Positions 53,825-63,578 of a stretch of DNA of 64,000 nt are shown here, piece by piece (position 1 is the first letter of the stretch; each line of letters starts with the position of its first letter). The notes beneath the pieces are model-generated. The model had not been told where the DNA came from. It worked only from the letters and a program-made list of their open reading frames with translations, and ran no database searches. Source of the stretch: JAKLIX01 sp964605655 (GTDB lineage Bacteria; Bacteroidota; Bacteroidia; Bacteroidales; CAIXZF01); contig CAZSDK010000007.1 of assembly GCA_964605655.1 (NCBI GenBank), forward strand, positions 1 through 64,000, written 5' to 3'. The position numbers and the translations under genes were made by a program.

Positions 53825-53857
53825 GGGACTCCATCCCGTGAGCGGGATGGAGTCCCT
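53825..53857. repeat. REP palindrome 5
   Basis: Perfect 33-base palindromic unit (GGGACTCCATCCCG, GTGA loop region, CGGGATGGAGTCCC). It lies between the RAYT start and the convergent end of the BNR protein gene. Confidence 0.88.
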
Positions 53858-53870
53858 GGGGATAGCAGCC

Positions 53871-56800
53871 CTATTTTTTCCAATCCGGTAACCTCCCCGG
53901 GGTCCAGGGAACAGCAGCCTTGTCGAGGGCAGTCTCCAGATCCCTGATGGTAACATCACGGATCTTTTCGACCGATGACCTGACTCTTCCATACTCATCA
54001 GCAATGACAGAGTAAGCATCCCTCATGGTCTGGGTAGGTGAAGAACTGATACTCCAGAGACTCCAGGTCAGGTCATTGATCCGGTCCATCAGAGCCGGAG
54101 GCTGTACCTGGTTTCGTGACGACAAGGTGGGATCCCCTTCCATCTGAAAAACAATAGCATTCAGCTGCTGATGCAGCTCCCTGGCCTTCATCTGTAACTC
54201 TGGAGGTGCGTTAATCGCATAATTCAGAGCCTCCCTCATGGCCTTCACCTTTTCTTTCATCAAATTCACCTCCCGGTTGGTCCCATAAACAACCCTGCCC
54301 AACTCGGAAACCTTTTGCTGAAAAGCAACGAGCGCCTGGCGATCGGTGGAGGGAAGGGTGGAATTATTGAGCAGGACCGTATTGAACGCAGCGGCCACGC
54401 CCAGATCTGTCTCCACACCATCGACCACTTTTGATAAACTAACCGTATACTTTCCCGGTAAGGCATAATAACCTGACTTTCCGTTATCGAATGGCAGGTT
54501 CCCTGAAGAAACGGGGAAGGTGGAAGCATATCTGAAATCCCAGGTGATACGATTCACACCTTCGGTGGCAGGAGCTTTCAATTTCCTCACCAACTGTCGT
54601 TGGGCATCCCTGATCGTAAAAAGCAGATAAGGAGCTTCCTCCCGGTCCTCGGCTCTGAGCTGATCCCAACCCGGATAGGCCAGGGTCTCTCCCTTTTTAT
54701 CCATATCCTTTTCCTTTTTCTGACGCTCCTTCTTCAAGGTAGGAATGCTCTCCCTGAAATAATAGGTAAACGTAGCCCCTGCCGGCGGATTCGGTGCAGC
54801 ATAGTAGGTCTCGCCCTGGGAATACTTACCGCCTGCTGGGTGAAACATCAGGGCATCTTTTACAGGAAATAGGGCAGCCTCCGCTTTCAACACACTGTCT
54901 GAAAGGTGCCTGAGAGGCGAATAATCATCCAAGATATAAAAGCCCCTCCCAAAAGTTGCCAATACCAGGTCATTCTCTCTCTTCTGGATGGTCATGTCTT
55001 TTATGGCATTGACGGGCAGTCCGGATTTCATGGGAATCCAGTGTTTCCCGCCATTGAGAGTGGTGTATGCACCAAATTCTGAACCGAGAAACAACAGATC
55101 CGGTTTCACGTGGTCTTCAGCAAAAGCATACAGTGGTCCTCTTTCCGGCAGATCGGAAGAAACGGATTTCCAGGTCTTGCCTCTGTCGGTGCTCTTCAAC
55201 GCATAGGGCTTAAAATCAGCATTCTTATGGTTGTCGAAAAGGGCATACACGGTATTCGGATCATTCTGGGAAGCAAAGAGACAACTTATATAGGTCATCT
55301 CCGGTATGCCTGGGAATTTCTCTGTCCTTCTCCAGTTTTTTCCACCATCTTCTGTAACCTGGACCAGTCCGTCGTCGGTACCCACATAAAGCAGACCTTC
55401 CACCAGGGGTGACTCGGAAAGTGAAACGATATTGCCGTAAAAAGAAGTCGATGCATTTTTGGCCACGGCATCTACACTCTGGATCTTTCCCATTACCGGC
55501 AGGGTATTTCTGTCGATCTGACGGGTGAGATCCGGACTGATGACTTCCCAGGAATTGCCACGGTCCTCGCTTTTGAACAGGACATTGGCCGCAAAATACA
55601 GGCGGATATGGTTGTGAGGGCTGATGAGCAGGGGTGAATCCCAATTCCAGCGGTAGGAAACCCCACTGGGAGGTACCGGCTGTATTGGGAGTTCCTCTCC
55701 GTTTTTGCGATCATACCTGACCAGGTCGCCATGTTGTGCCTGGGCATACACAATATCAGGATCTTCAGGATCAACCTGAGTCTCAAAGCCATCACCACCA
55801 TGGGTGACGGTCCAGTCATCGTTGATAATTCCAATGGCACTAAGGGTCCTTGAAGGGCCGAACATACTGTTATTGTCCTGGGTACCACCATAGACGTTAT
55901 AAAAGGGCAGATCGTTGTCGACAGATACCCGGTAGAATTGCGTCACAGGCAGGTTGGGTTTGAACTGCCAGTTTTCGCTGGCATCCCAGGTCTCATAGAT
56001 ACCCCCGTCGCCACCAATCATCAGGTGGCGTGTATTCCGGGGATCGATCCACAGCGCATGGTCATCCACATGGCGGTGGCTGAGACCAAGATTTTTCCAT
56101 GTCCTTCCTCCATCAGTCGTCACTTTGCTGTATGTGTCCATGGAATACACCTTATTTTCGTCGGCCGGGTCACAGTAGATCCGGTTGTAATATTGGGGGC
56201 TGACCGTTACAAGTTTGCTTTGTTTTTCCCAGGTCATACCCCTGTTCACCGATCTGAAAAAACCACCTTGATCAGCCTGAGCCTCAACAATGGCGTACAA
56301 TATATCAGGATTCACCGGGGAGATGGCAAGACCGATACGTCCCATTTCCCCTTCCGGCAGGCCTTTGTTGATCTTATTCCAGGAGGTGCCTCCGTCGTTA
56401 GATTTATAAATACCACATTCAGGGCCACCGTCGATAAGGGTATAGACATGGCGCCGGCGCTGATAGGCCGATGCATACATTACATCCGGGTTCCTGGGGT
56501 CCATGACCACGTCGGAGACACCGGTATTATCGCTGATGGTAAGGACCGCTTTCCAGGTTTTGCCCCCGTCGGTGGTTTTGTACAAACCTCTTTCGCCTCC
56601 GGGACCCCACAACGGTCCCTGAGCCGCGACATAAACGACATTGGAGTTGCGGGGATCGACCAGGATCCTGCCGATGTGTTCCGATTGCTTCAACCCCATA
56701 TTGGTGAATGTTTGCCCACCGTCTTCCGACTTATAGACTCCATCACCAAAACCCACCGAGCGCTGACTATTGTATTCTCCGGTGCCCACCCACACCAGCT

Positions 56801-57119
56801 GGTGGTTGTTGGGATCCATCACCACCGGTCCAATGGAATAGGACCCATAACGATCGAACACAGGTGAGAAGGAGGTGCCGCTGTTCGTTGTTTTCCATAC
56901 GTTACCGCAAGCCACTCCCACGTAATACTCTGACGGGTCAGCAGGATTGACAGCAAAATCGGAGATTCTACCTGAACTGAATGCTGGTCCGATAAGACGG
57001 AATGAGAGTCCTGAGATCGTTGAAGAAGACAGAGAATCAAGGTTTTTCTTTCCTTCACCCCTGGCATTACTGCCATGAAAGAAAGAGATGAGGAATAATA
57101 CAAGACATAACTTTCTCAT
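53871..57119 (-). CDS. Exported BNR/sortilin-type beta-propeller protein
   Basis: A 1082-residue protein with a signal peptide (CLVLFLISFF core). The first ~740 residues are VPS10/BNR propeller repeats with Asp-box-like turns: SEDGGQTFTNMG, TTDGGKTWKAV, SNDGGTSWNKI, TTDGGRTWKNL, STDRGKTWKSV. Two propellers are likely. The rest is a C-terminal region of beta and helical segments ending PGRLPDWKK; there is no T9SS sorting domain. Homologues are often called glycosyl hydrolase, but no sialidase catalytic set is evident, so a binding or scaffolding role is safer. The start is ATG 57119; TTG at 57125 is upstream. Confidence 0.85.
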   Translation of the reverse strand: MRKLCLVLFLISFFHGSNARGEGKKNLDSLSSSTISGLSFRLIGPAFSSGRISDFAVNPADPSEYYVGVACGNVWKTTNSGTSFSPVFDRYGSYSIGPVVMDPNNHQLVWVGTGEYNSQRSVGFGDGVYKSEDGGQTFTNMGLKQSEHIGRILVDPRNSNVVYVAAQGPLWGPGGERGLYKTTDGGKTWKAVLTISDNTGVSDVVMDPRNPDVMYASAYQRRRHVYTLIDGGPECGIYKSNDGGTSWNKINKGLPEGEMGRIGLAISPVNPDILYAIVEAQADQGGFFRSVNRGMTWEKQSKLVTVSPQYYNRIYCDPADENKVYSMDTYSKVTTDGGRTWKNLGLSHRHVDDHALWIDPRNTRHLMIGGDGGIYETWDASENWQFKPNLPVTQFYRVSVDNDLPFYNVYGGTQDNNSMFGPSRTLSAIGIINDDWTVTHGGDGFETQVDPEDPDIVYAQAQHGDLVRYDRKNGEELPIQPVPPSGVSYRWNWDSPLLISPHNHIRLYFAANVLFKSEDRGNSWEVISPDLTRQIDRNTLPVMGKIQSVDAVAKNASTSFYGNIVSLSESPLVEGLLYVGTDDGLVQVTEDGGKNWRRTEKFPGIPEMTYISCLFASQNDPNTVYALFDNHKNADFKPYALKSTDRGKTWKSVSSDLPERGPLYAFAEDHVKPDLLFLGSEFGAYTTLNGGKHWIPMKSGLPVNAIKDMTIQKRENDLVLATFGRGFYILDDYSPLRHLSDSVLKAEAALFPVKDALMFHPAGGKYSQGETYYAAPNPPAGATFTYYFRESIPTLKKERQKKEKDMDKKGETLAYPGWDQLRAEDREEAPYLLFTIRDAQRQLVRKLKAPATEGVNRITWDFRYASTFPVSSGNLPFDNGKSGYYALPGKYTVSLSKVVDGVETDLGVAAAFNTVLLNNSTLPSTDRQALVAFQQKVSELGRVVYGTNREVNLMKEKVKAMREALNYAINAPPELQMKARELHQQLNAIVFQMEGDPTLSSRNQVQPPALMDRINDLTWSLWSISSSPTQTMRDAYSVIADEYGRVRSSVEKIRDVTIRDLETALDKAAVPWTPGRLPDWKK

Positions 57120-57320
57120 ATTCAATTATTTTTTGAAATTAATAAGAAACAGTACCACTGAGAACCTCATCAACCTTATCAATGCATGATCAAAGCGCCT
57201 GATTCATTCAGGGACATAAGGTAAAATTAGATAAAAGAAGGGAAACCCTGCATTGACAGCAAGAAAATCCAAAGGTCAGCCAACCTGACCATGATAAGAA
57301 GAAGGAATTTATAAGTTGGG

Positions 57321-57866
57321 CTAAAAAGGGTTGAAGGATGCATTCACATCCCCCACGCATAATCCCCTGATATTCTGGACTACCGGCTGGTCATTCGACT
57401 CAAGGGTGAATTCCTCAAAAACCCAGTCACCTGAAGGGAAGGTTGAAATCATACCCACAAAACGTTTTGCAATCATGAGGGCATCCACAGGGTTGACGTA
57501 ACTATTATTGTCAACATAAGCTGCTTTAAGCCTCAGACCAGTTAAAAGAGGTGGCATCCCCACAAAATGTCTCAGAATCAGCAAAGCATCCGTATTACCT
57601 CCCCCACCCCATGCTTTGTTGCATAACGTCACTTTCAACAGGTAGGTACCAGGATTCAGGTTCTCAAACAGATAATTACCCTGGCTGTCCGTATTCGCGA
57701 CAGCAACAGGATTCCCATCGAGAAAGAGCGTCAGCTGGCAGCTGTCGATCCGGGCTGTAAAATTGGTCTTGTCATACATCACTTTTCCGCTGATGGACCC
57801 TGTTTGTGCCATATTTTGCGACGAAAGTAAAAAAACAGAAATACAGAGTAGAACAATGTTTTTCAT
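57321..57866 (-). CDS. Secreted protein with Cna-B/CarboxypepD-like and dockerin-like parts
   Basis: A 181-residue protein: signal peptide (MKNIVLLCISVFLLSSQNMA), then a carboxypeptidase-regulatory-like beta-sandwich (about 25-85, SISGKVMYDKT, ANTDSQGNYLFENLNPGTYLLKV). After it come two dockerin-type Ca-binding helices (NTDALLILRHFVG and NPVDALMIAKRFVG), ending GDVNASFNPF. No cohesin is seen nearby. It is too small to be an enzyme. Confidence 0.75.
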   Translation of the reverse strand: MKNIVLLCISVFLLSSQNMAQTGSISGKVMYDKTNFTARIDSCQLTLFLDGNPVAVANTDSQGNYLFENLNPGTYLLKVTLCNKAWGGGGNTDALLILRHFVGMPPLLTGLRLKAAYVDNNSYVNPVDALMIAKRFVGMISTFPSGDWVFEEFTLESNDQPVVQNIRGLCVGDVNASFNPF

Positions 57867-57944
57867 AAAAATGGGATTAGGATGGTTTACCGATTTGCGT
57901 GAGTAAAAGTGAATACAATGGTTGGAACCGGTGAAATTACGGAT

Positions 57945-59750
57945 TTATCTCTTCTTTTTCACGCTTCCAGGAATTATTCTTGTTTTCCTGCCCGGGGATG
58001 AGATCCCTTTATCCCAGAAAAAACAGTTCTTCTGTTGGTCCTTCTCCGCACGGCTTCTGGCCACATAAATAGTTTTACCGGTATAAGGATCCATTCCGGT
58101 ATAGAACATGACGGAGGAAAGGGTCATGGGTGTCGGGGTCAGGTCCTGCACCTGTTCGAGGTGAAGGCCCAGACTCCTGGCTTCCCTGGCAAGGTCCTGC
58201 ATATCCTGAAGCGTGCACCCGGGATGACTGGAGATAAAATATGGAATCAGCTGCTGTCTTAATCCGAACTTCTGGTTGAGTTTTTCAAATGATCTTTTCA
58301 GCTCGTGATATAGTGAGAAAGAAGGTTTCCTCATGATTTTCAACACCTTATCAGAAGTGTGTTCCGGTGCCACCTTCAGGCGGCCACTGACATGAAACCT
58401 GACCAGACGTTCAAAATACGCCTCATGAGATCCCTTCTTCCGTTGATCTTCTCTTCCGAAAAACAGGTCGTACCTGACACCACTTCCGATAAATATTTTT
58501 TTCACTCCTTTCCTGGCGGATGCCAGCTCGTACAATCGGAGCAGATCCGTATGGTCTGTGCTGAGGTTGTGGCAGATGGAAGGGAAGATACAGGATGGTC
58601 TTTTGCATTTGATACACAGATCTTGCCTGATCCCTTTCATACGGTACATATTGGCGGAAGGGCCTCCAAGATCTGATATATATCCTTTAAAATCAGGCAT
58701 CTGTGTGATATCATCCACTTCTTTTAGCACAGATACCTCCGACCTGCTGCTGACAAATTTACCCTGATGGGCAGAGATGGTACAGAAGGAACAACCACCG
58801 AAACATCCCCTGTGGATGTTGACGGAGTGCCTGATCATTTCATAGGCAGGGATTTTCCCTCTTTTCAGGTATCTGGGATGAGGAAGCCGGGTAAAAGCCA
58901 AATCATAAAAAGAATCCAGGATGGACTCCTCCACAGGGGGAAAAGGCGGATTTACCACGATCCAAGATGCTCCGGTCTTCTCAGCAAGCCATTTGGGGTA
59001 CATCCTGTTGGATTCGGTTTCTATCAGACAAAAGGCCTTCCCGAAAGTCTTGATGTCTTTTACACATTCCTCATGAGAGGGAAGTTGGATCATGTTGTTT
59101 CCCGACAAGGGCAGTTCTGTTGACAACCAGGCCACCTGAGTTAGAGTATGTTTCTCAACGATACCTTCTTTGGTGTCCAGTCGTCTGGTCAGTTCTACCA
59201 CAGGCTGCTCTCCCATACCATAAATAAGGTAATCGGCTCCGCTGGAGATGAGGATACCTGGTCGAAGGCTGTCGTACCAATAGTCATAATGGGTGAGGCG
59301 GCGGAGAGAGGCTTCTATCCCTCCTAACACCACAGGGACATCAGGGAAACACTTTTTTAAAGCCTTGGTGTACACGATGGTAGGATAATCCGGTCTGAAA
59401 CCGGAAACACCGCCCGGAGTATAGGCATCATCCGACCTCAGTCTCCTGGTAGCAGTGTAATGGTTCACCATGGAGTCCATATTCCCGGCCGTGACTCCGA
59501 AATAAAGCCTGGGCCTTCCCAGTTTCTTAAAATCACGTAAGTCGTCCCTCCAGTTAGGCTGAGGCACAATAGCCACTTTATAACCCTGATGTTCAAGAAC
59601 ACGGCCGATCATCGCGGTACCAAAAGAAGGATGATCTACATAAGCATCTCCCGTGAACAGGATGACATCGGCCTGGTCCCATCCCAGACGATCCATCTCT
59701 TCCCTGGTGGTAGGTAAAAAACGGTCTGTTTTGGGATAAGGCAGGGTCAT
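57945..59750 (-). CDS. YgiQ-family radical SAM protein
   Basis: A 601-residue iron-sulfur protein with the radical SAM cluster motif CxxxCxxC in HRGCFGGCSFCTI (about 311-320) and a domain with further Cys residues (CIKCKRPSCIFPSIC). The N-terminal part contains PYPKTDRFLPTTREEM, typical of YgiQ. The reaction is unknown. It begins four bases after the mtnA stop. Confidence 0.92.
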   Translation of the reverse strand: MTLPYPKTDRFLPTTREEMDRLGWDQADVILFTGDAYVDHPSFGTAMIGRVLEHQGYKVAIVPQPNWRDDLRDFKKLGRPRLYFGVTAGNMDSMVNHYTATRRLRSDDAYTPGGVSGFRPDYPTIVYTKALKKCFPDVPVVLGGIEASLRRLTHYDYWYDSLRPGILISSGADYLIYGMGEQPVVELTRRLDTKEGIVEKHTLTQVAWLSTELPLSGNNMIQLPSHEECVKDIKTFGKAFCLIETESNRMYPKWLAEKTGASWIVVNPPFPPVEESILDSFYDLAFTRLPHPRYLKRGKIPAYEMIRHSVNIHRGCFGGCSFCTISAHQGKFVSSRSEVSVLKEVDDITQMPDFKGYISDLGGPSANMYRMKGIRQDLCIKCKRPSCIFPSICHNLSTDHTDLLRLYELASARKGVKKIFIGSGVRYDLFFGREDQRKKGSHEAYFERLVRFHVSGRLKVAPEHTSDKVLKIMRKPSFSLYHELKRSFEKLNQKFGLRQQLIPYFISSHPGCTLQDMQDLAREARSLGLHLEQVQDLTPTPMTLSSVMFYTGMDPYTGKTIYVARSRAEKDQQKNCFFWDKGISSPGRKTRIIPGSVKKKR

Positions 59751-59754
59751 AGCT

Positions 59755-60813
59755 TCAGAGGAGGTTCAGGCATTCTTCCACCTTTGAAAAAACACCTCTT
59801 TCAGTGATGAAAGCAGTGATGAGGCGAGCCGGAGTCAGGTCAAAAGCCGGATTATAAACAGAAGAACCAGGGTTAAGAATCTGTATCTCCCTGACAGTTC
59901 CCTCTTTATCGATCCCTGATGCATGGGTTACTTCTTCCGCAGAACGTTCTTCAATAGGAATCCCTGCCCCGGTGGGACAGTGCTGGTCGAAAGTGGACCA
60001 GGGAGCAGCGACATAAAAAGGAATTCCAAATTCTCTGGCCAGCAGTGCTTTTTCAAAGGTCCCGATTTTGTTGGCTGTGTCACCGTTGGCTGCAATCCTG
60101 TCGGCACCGGTTATGACCATGTCTACCGCTCCCTTTGCCATGAGAGAAGCTGCTGCATGATCAGGGATGATGGTATGAGGAATTCCCTGATGGTAGAGTT
60201 CCCATGCTGTGAGCCTGCCTCCCTGGTTTCGGGGCCTGGTCTCATCGACCCATACATGAAGTCGTTTCCCCTCTTCAAATGCCCTGTAAACCGGTGAAAG
60301 AGCGCTCCCGTAATCGACCAGTGCCAGCCAGCCTGCATTACAGTGTGTGAGAATATTCATCCCATCCTTTATGAGAGATTTCCCATGTTCTCCTATGCTC
60401 CTGGCTGCCGTGATATAGCGGTCTGCCATTTTCAGAGCTTCCTTTTCAGCTGCCTCAAAGGCCTTATCAGGATCACCATCATTCCATGCTGCCATACCAG
60501 CTTGGTGAACCCTGTCAATGGCATGGAAGAGGTCGTGAGCGGTAGGTCTCGTATTACCGATATCTATTTTAGCAGATTCAATAAAGTCACGACGACCATG
60601 TGATTCCAGGAATGCCTGTGCCATGGCAAAACCTGCCGCAGCCCCGATGGTACCTGCACCCCTTACCGTCATATTCCTGATCGCCACGCAGGTTTGAAGA
60701 TACCCTTCAGCAGTCGTTATTCTGAATTGAAAAGGCAACGACCGCTGGTCAATCATGTGAACTATGTGGTTCTCGAACCAGACTGCCTTATAGTGTTTTC
60801 CGTTTACAACCAT
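59755..60813 (-). CDS. mtnA: S-methyl-5-thioribose-1-phosphate isomerase
   Basis: A 352-residue isomerase of the methionine salvage pathway (MTR-1-P to MTRu-1-P). Motifs: MTVRGAGTIGAAAGF, the catalytic Cys in ILTHCNAGWLA and Asp in ITGADRIAANGDTANKIGT. No other mtn genes lie in the window. It is followed closely by the YgiQ gene and preceded by an M20 gene. Confidence 0.93.
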   Translation of the reverse strand: MVVNGKHYKAVWFENHIVHMIDQRSLPFQFRITTAEGYLQTCVAIRNMTVRGAGTIGAAAGFAMAQAFLESHGRRDFIESAKIDIGNTRPTAHDLFHAIDRVHQAGMAAWNDGDPDKAFEAAEKEALKMADRYITAARSIGEHGKSLIKDGMNILTHCNAGWLALVDYGSALSPVYRAFEEGKRLHVWVDETRPRNQGGRLTAWELYHQGIPHTIIPDHAAASLMAKGAVDMVITGADRIAANGDTANKIGTFEKALLAREFGIPFYVAAPWSTFDQHCPTGAGIPIEERSAEEVTHASGIDKEGTVREIQILNPGSSVYNPAFDLTPARLITAFITERGVFSKVEECLNLL

Positions 60814-60846
60814 CTTTTTGAAATTACATGGAGGTTTAACAGATCA

Positions 60847-62034
60847 TCAATCTTTTAACTCCATGAGTGTGAGCCAGGTCATGAGACCTACGCCGGTCAT
60901 CAATGACTTCTCATCCACGTCAAAATGGGAAGTATGCAAGTTGGTTATTACCCTGGTGGCCGGATCCATGGTTCCCAGGCGGAACATACAGCCGGGTATG
61001 ATCTGGCCGAAATAAGCGAAATCTTCAGCGGTCATTCTCATGTCGAGTTCAACGACATTCTGCTCACCGAGGAAAAACCTTGCCTGGTCCCAGGCCCTTT
61101 GAGTCAATTCTTCGTCATTATGAAGACTGGGATATCCTTTATGTATGTCAACCCGGCACCGGGCACCCATGCCTTCGGCGAGGGTAGTGGCGATGGTTTT
61201 AATTCTCTGATGCGCCTGTTCTCTCCACACCTCGTCGAAAGTACGGAAGGTACCGGCAAGGTGGACCTCATCAGGGATGATGTTCGTCCTGCCATCGGCG
61301 ATGAACCTTCCGAAAGACAACAAGGTAGGAGTTGCATTCTTGGCATAACGGCTGGTAATCTGTTGCAGGGCCGTAACAATATGTGCCGAGATGACGACGG
61401 GATCAATATTCAGTTCAGGTGTGGCAGCATGACCGCCTTTTCCCTTTACCACAATATAGATCTCATCTGTCGAAGCCATATATCTGCCTGGTCTCATCCC
61501 CACTTTCCCTGCTTCCAGTTCAGGAAGGGTATGCTGGGCAAAGATGGCTGCCGGGCGGGGATTATCGAGGGCCCCCTCCTGAATCATGGGCAAGGCTCCA
61601 CCCGGAAACGTTTCTTCAGAAGGTTGGAACAAACAACGCACGCTCCCTTGTAATTCAGGCTTAAGATCATTCAAGACCCTTATGCTTCCCAGCAAAGCAG
61701 CCATGTGCACATCATGGCCACAGGCGTGCATAACGCCCGGGGTGATGCTTGAGTACTCTTTTTCAGAGGTCTCATGAATGGGTAAGGCATCCATATCTGC
61801 CCTGAGAGCAATGGTCTTACCCGGTCCCGCCATCCCCTCTATCGTGGCAACCAGACCGGTATTTGCGATCCCTTCCCTGAAAGGCACTCCCCATGACTGC
61901 AGCGTCTGGGCGATGAACTTTGCAGTATTGAATTCATGCAGCGACAGTTCCGGGTGCCTGTGAAAATGCCGGCGAAGCCGGATGGTCTCTTCCTGGTACT
62001 GAAGGACCCTGTTCTTTATTTCCGTAACTTCCAT
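60847..62034 (-). CDS. M20D amidohydrolase (N-acyl-amino acid type)
   Basis: A 395-residue metallopeptidase of the M20 family: ALRADMDALPIHE with a metal ligand Asp, GVMHACGHDVHMAALLG, and QPSEETFPGG with the catalytic Glu pair. Such enzymes hydrolyse N-acyl amino acids or peptides. It overlaps the M20 dipeptidase gene by one base and precedes mtnA by 33 bases. Confidence 0.92.
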   Translation of the reverse strand: MEVTEIKNRVLQYQEETIRLRRHFHRHPELSLHEFNTAKFIAQTLQSWGVPFREGIANTGLVATIEGMAGPGKTIALRADMDALPIHETSEKEYSSITPGVMHACGHDVHMAALLGSIRVLNDLKPELQGSVRCLFQPSEETFPGGALPMIQEGALDNPRPAAIFAQHTLPELEAGKVGMRPGRYMASTDEIYIVVKGKGGHAATPELNIDPVVISAHIVTALQQITSRYAKNATPTLLSFGRFIADGRTNIIPDEVHLAGTFRTFDEVWREQAHQRIKTIATTLAEGMGARCRVDIHKGYPSLHNDEELTQRAWDQARFFLGEQNVVELDMRMTAEDFAYFGQIIPGCMFRLGTMDPATRVITNLHTSHFDVDEKSLMTGVGLMTWLTLMELKD

Positions 62035-63410
62035 CAGGACTTTTTCAACATCTGTGTATAATACAGGTAGAAATAAGGGATGGTTTCTATCCCTTTGAAG
62101 AAGTTCTCCAGGCGGAAGTTCTCATTGGGAGAGTGAATAGCATCACTCTCAAGTCCAAAACCAAGGAGCAGCGATTTGATACCGAGGATCTCCTCAAAGG
62201 TGGAGATGATGGGAATGCTGCCGCCACTTCTGAATGGGATGGGCTTTTTACCGTATGTCTCTTCGAAAGCCTTGCTGGCAGCCTGATAAGCGATACTGTC
62301 GGTAGGGGCAGCATAGGGTTTTCCACTATGCATGGCCGTCACCTTCACCTTGATACCAGCAGGTGCTAATGATTTAAAATGATCTTCAAAAAGCCGGGCA
62401 ATTTTCTCGTGTTGCTGATTGGGGACCAGCCTCATGGAGATCTTGGCAGAGGCTTTGGACGGGATCACGGTCTTGCTCCCCTCGCCTGTATATCCCCCCC
62501 AGATCCCGTTGCAATCAAGCGAAGGCCTGATGCCAGTCCTCTCCATGGTGGTATACCCTTTTTCACCTGCCAATTCATTAATATCCAAAGCCTTTTTATA
62601 TGATTTCAGATCAAATGGTGCCCGCGCCATGTCATCCCTTTCCGCTTTGCTCAGTTCCACGACATCATCATAAAAACCAGGTATGGTGATCTTTCCATCC
62701 TCATCGATGAGTGAGGCGATCATTTTCGCCAGCATGTTGATGGGATTGGCCACTGCCCCGCCAAATAATCCTGAATGAAGGTCTCGGTTCGGACCGGTGA
62801 CCTCCACCTCCATATAGGCCAGTCCCCTGAGGCCGGTAGTAACGGAAGGGGTATCGGCAGCGATCATCCCGGTATCAGAGACCAGGATGATATCGGCTTT
62901 CAGCTTCTCTTTATTATCCTTCAGGAAGGCAGCCAGGTTGGGGGATCCAATTTCTTCCTCTCCCTCTATCATGAACTTGACATTACAAGGCAGGGTGCCG
63001 GTGTTCACCATCATCTCGAAGGCCTTGGCATGCATAAAACCCTGTCCTTTGTCATCATCAGCGCCCCGTGCCCAGATCTTCCCGTCTTTGATGACCGGCT
63101 CAAAGGGAGGGGTCAGCCATTCCTCCAGAGGATCAGCCGGCATCACATCATAATGGGCATATACCAACACGGTGGGTTTTGTGGCATCCACCATTTTCTC
63201 TCCATAAACCACGGGATTTCCGGCTGTGGGGATTACCTCTGCGTGGTCGGCACCGGACCTGAGTAAAGATTCTTTCCAATAGGCAGCAGCCCGGTCCATG
63301 TCTTCCCGGTGGTCAGGCAGAGGGCTCACAGAAGGAATGCGCAATAATCCAAAAAGCTCCCGGATAAAAGGGTCTTTATTCTTTTCAAGATATTCTTTCC
63401 ATTGTTTCAT
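62034..63410 (-). CDS. M20 family dipeptidase
   Basis: A 458-residue metallopeptidase: VLVYAHYDVMPADP (metal ligand His and Asp), WARGADDDKGQGFMHAKA, and MIEGEEEIGSPN. This is the typical CNDP/PepV-like dipeptidase order. The ATG at 63410 is used; a GTG at 63416 is in frame. It is first in a minus-strand run with the amidohydrolase. Confidence 0.92.
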   Translation of the reverse strand: MKQWKEYLEKNKDPFIRELFGLLRIPSVSPLPDHREDMDRAAAYWKESLLRSGADHAEVIPTAGNPVVYGEKMVDATKPTVLVYAHYDVMPADPLEEWLTPPFEPVIKDGKIWARGADDDKGQGFMHAKAFEMMVNTGTLPCNVKFMIEGEEEIGSPNLAAFLKDNKEKLKADIILVSDTGMIAADTPSVTTGLRGLAYMEVEVTGPNRDLHSGLFGGAVANPINMLAKMIASLIDEDGKITIPGFYDDVVELSKAERDDMARAPFDLKSYKKALDINELAGEKGYTTMERTGIRPSLDCNGIWGGYTGEGSKTVIPSKASAKISMRLVPNQQHEKIARLFEDHFKSLAPAGIKVKVTAMHSGKPYAAPTDSIAYQAASKAFEETYGKKPIPFRSGGSIPIISTFEEILGIKSLLLGFGLESDAIHSPNENFRLENFFKGIETIPYFYLYYTQMLKKS

Positions 63411-63458
63411 AAACACTTCACGTTAATTCATTACTACTTTTTTGGTCTTCTCTGAAGG

Positions 63459-63466
63459 CAAATGTA
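63459..63466 (-). promoter_or_regulatory. possible -7 element for the M20 operon
   Basis: Minus strand reads TACATTTG, matching TAnnTTTG, 48 bases before the ATG. No -33 TTG. Confidence 0.3.
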
Positions 63467-63578
63467 ATGGGTTTTATAACATAATTGGCATTACAGACAA
63501 CTCCTACATTTCGTTTTGAGTCTTATCTTTACCTGCTAAAGCGGGGTGAAAATCTATTATATTCTTCAATCCGGAAAT

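Noticed and set aside
52804..53857. Repeated 33-base palindromes as a CRISPR array
   Set aside because: Spacing is irregular (from 92 to 624 bases), orientation varies, and a RAYT gene is present; the repeats fit REP elements.
55938..56867. 309-residue plus-strand open frame
   Set aside because: Antisense to the BNR propeller gene; no domain.
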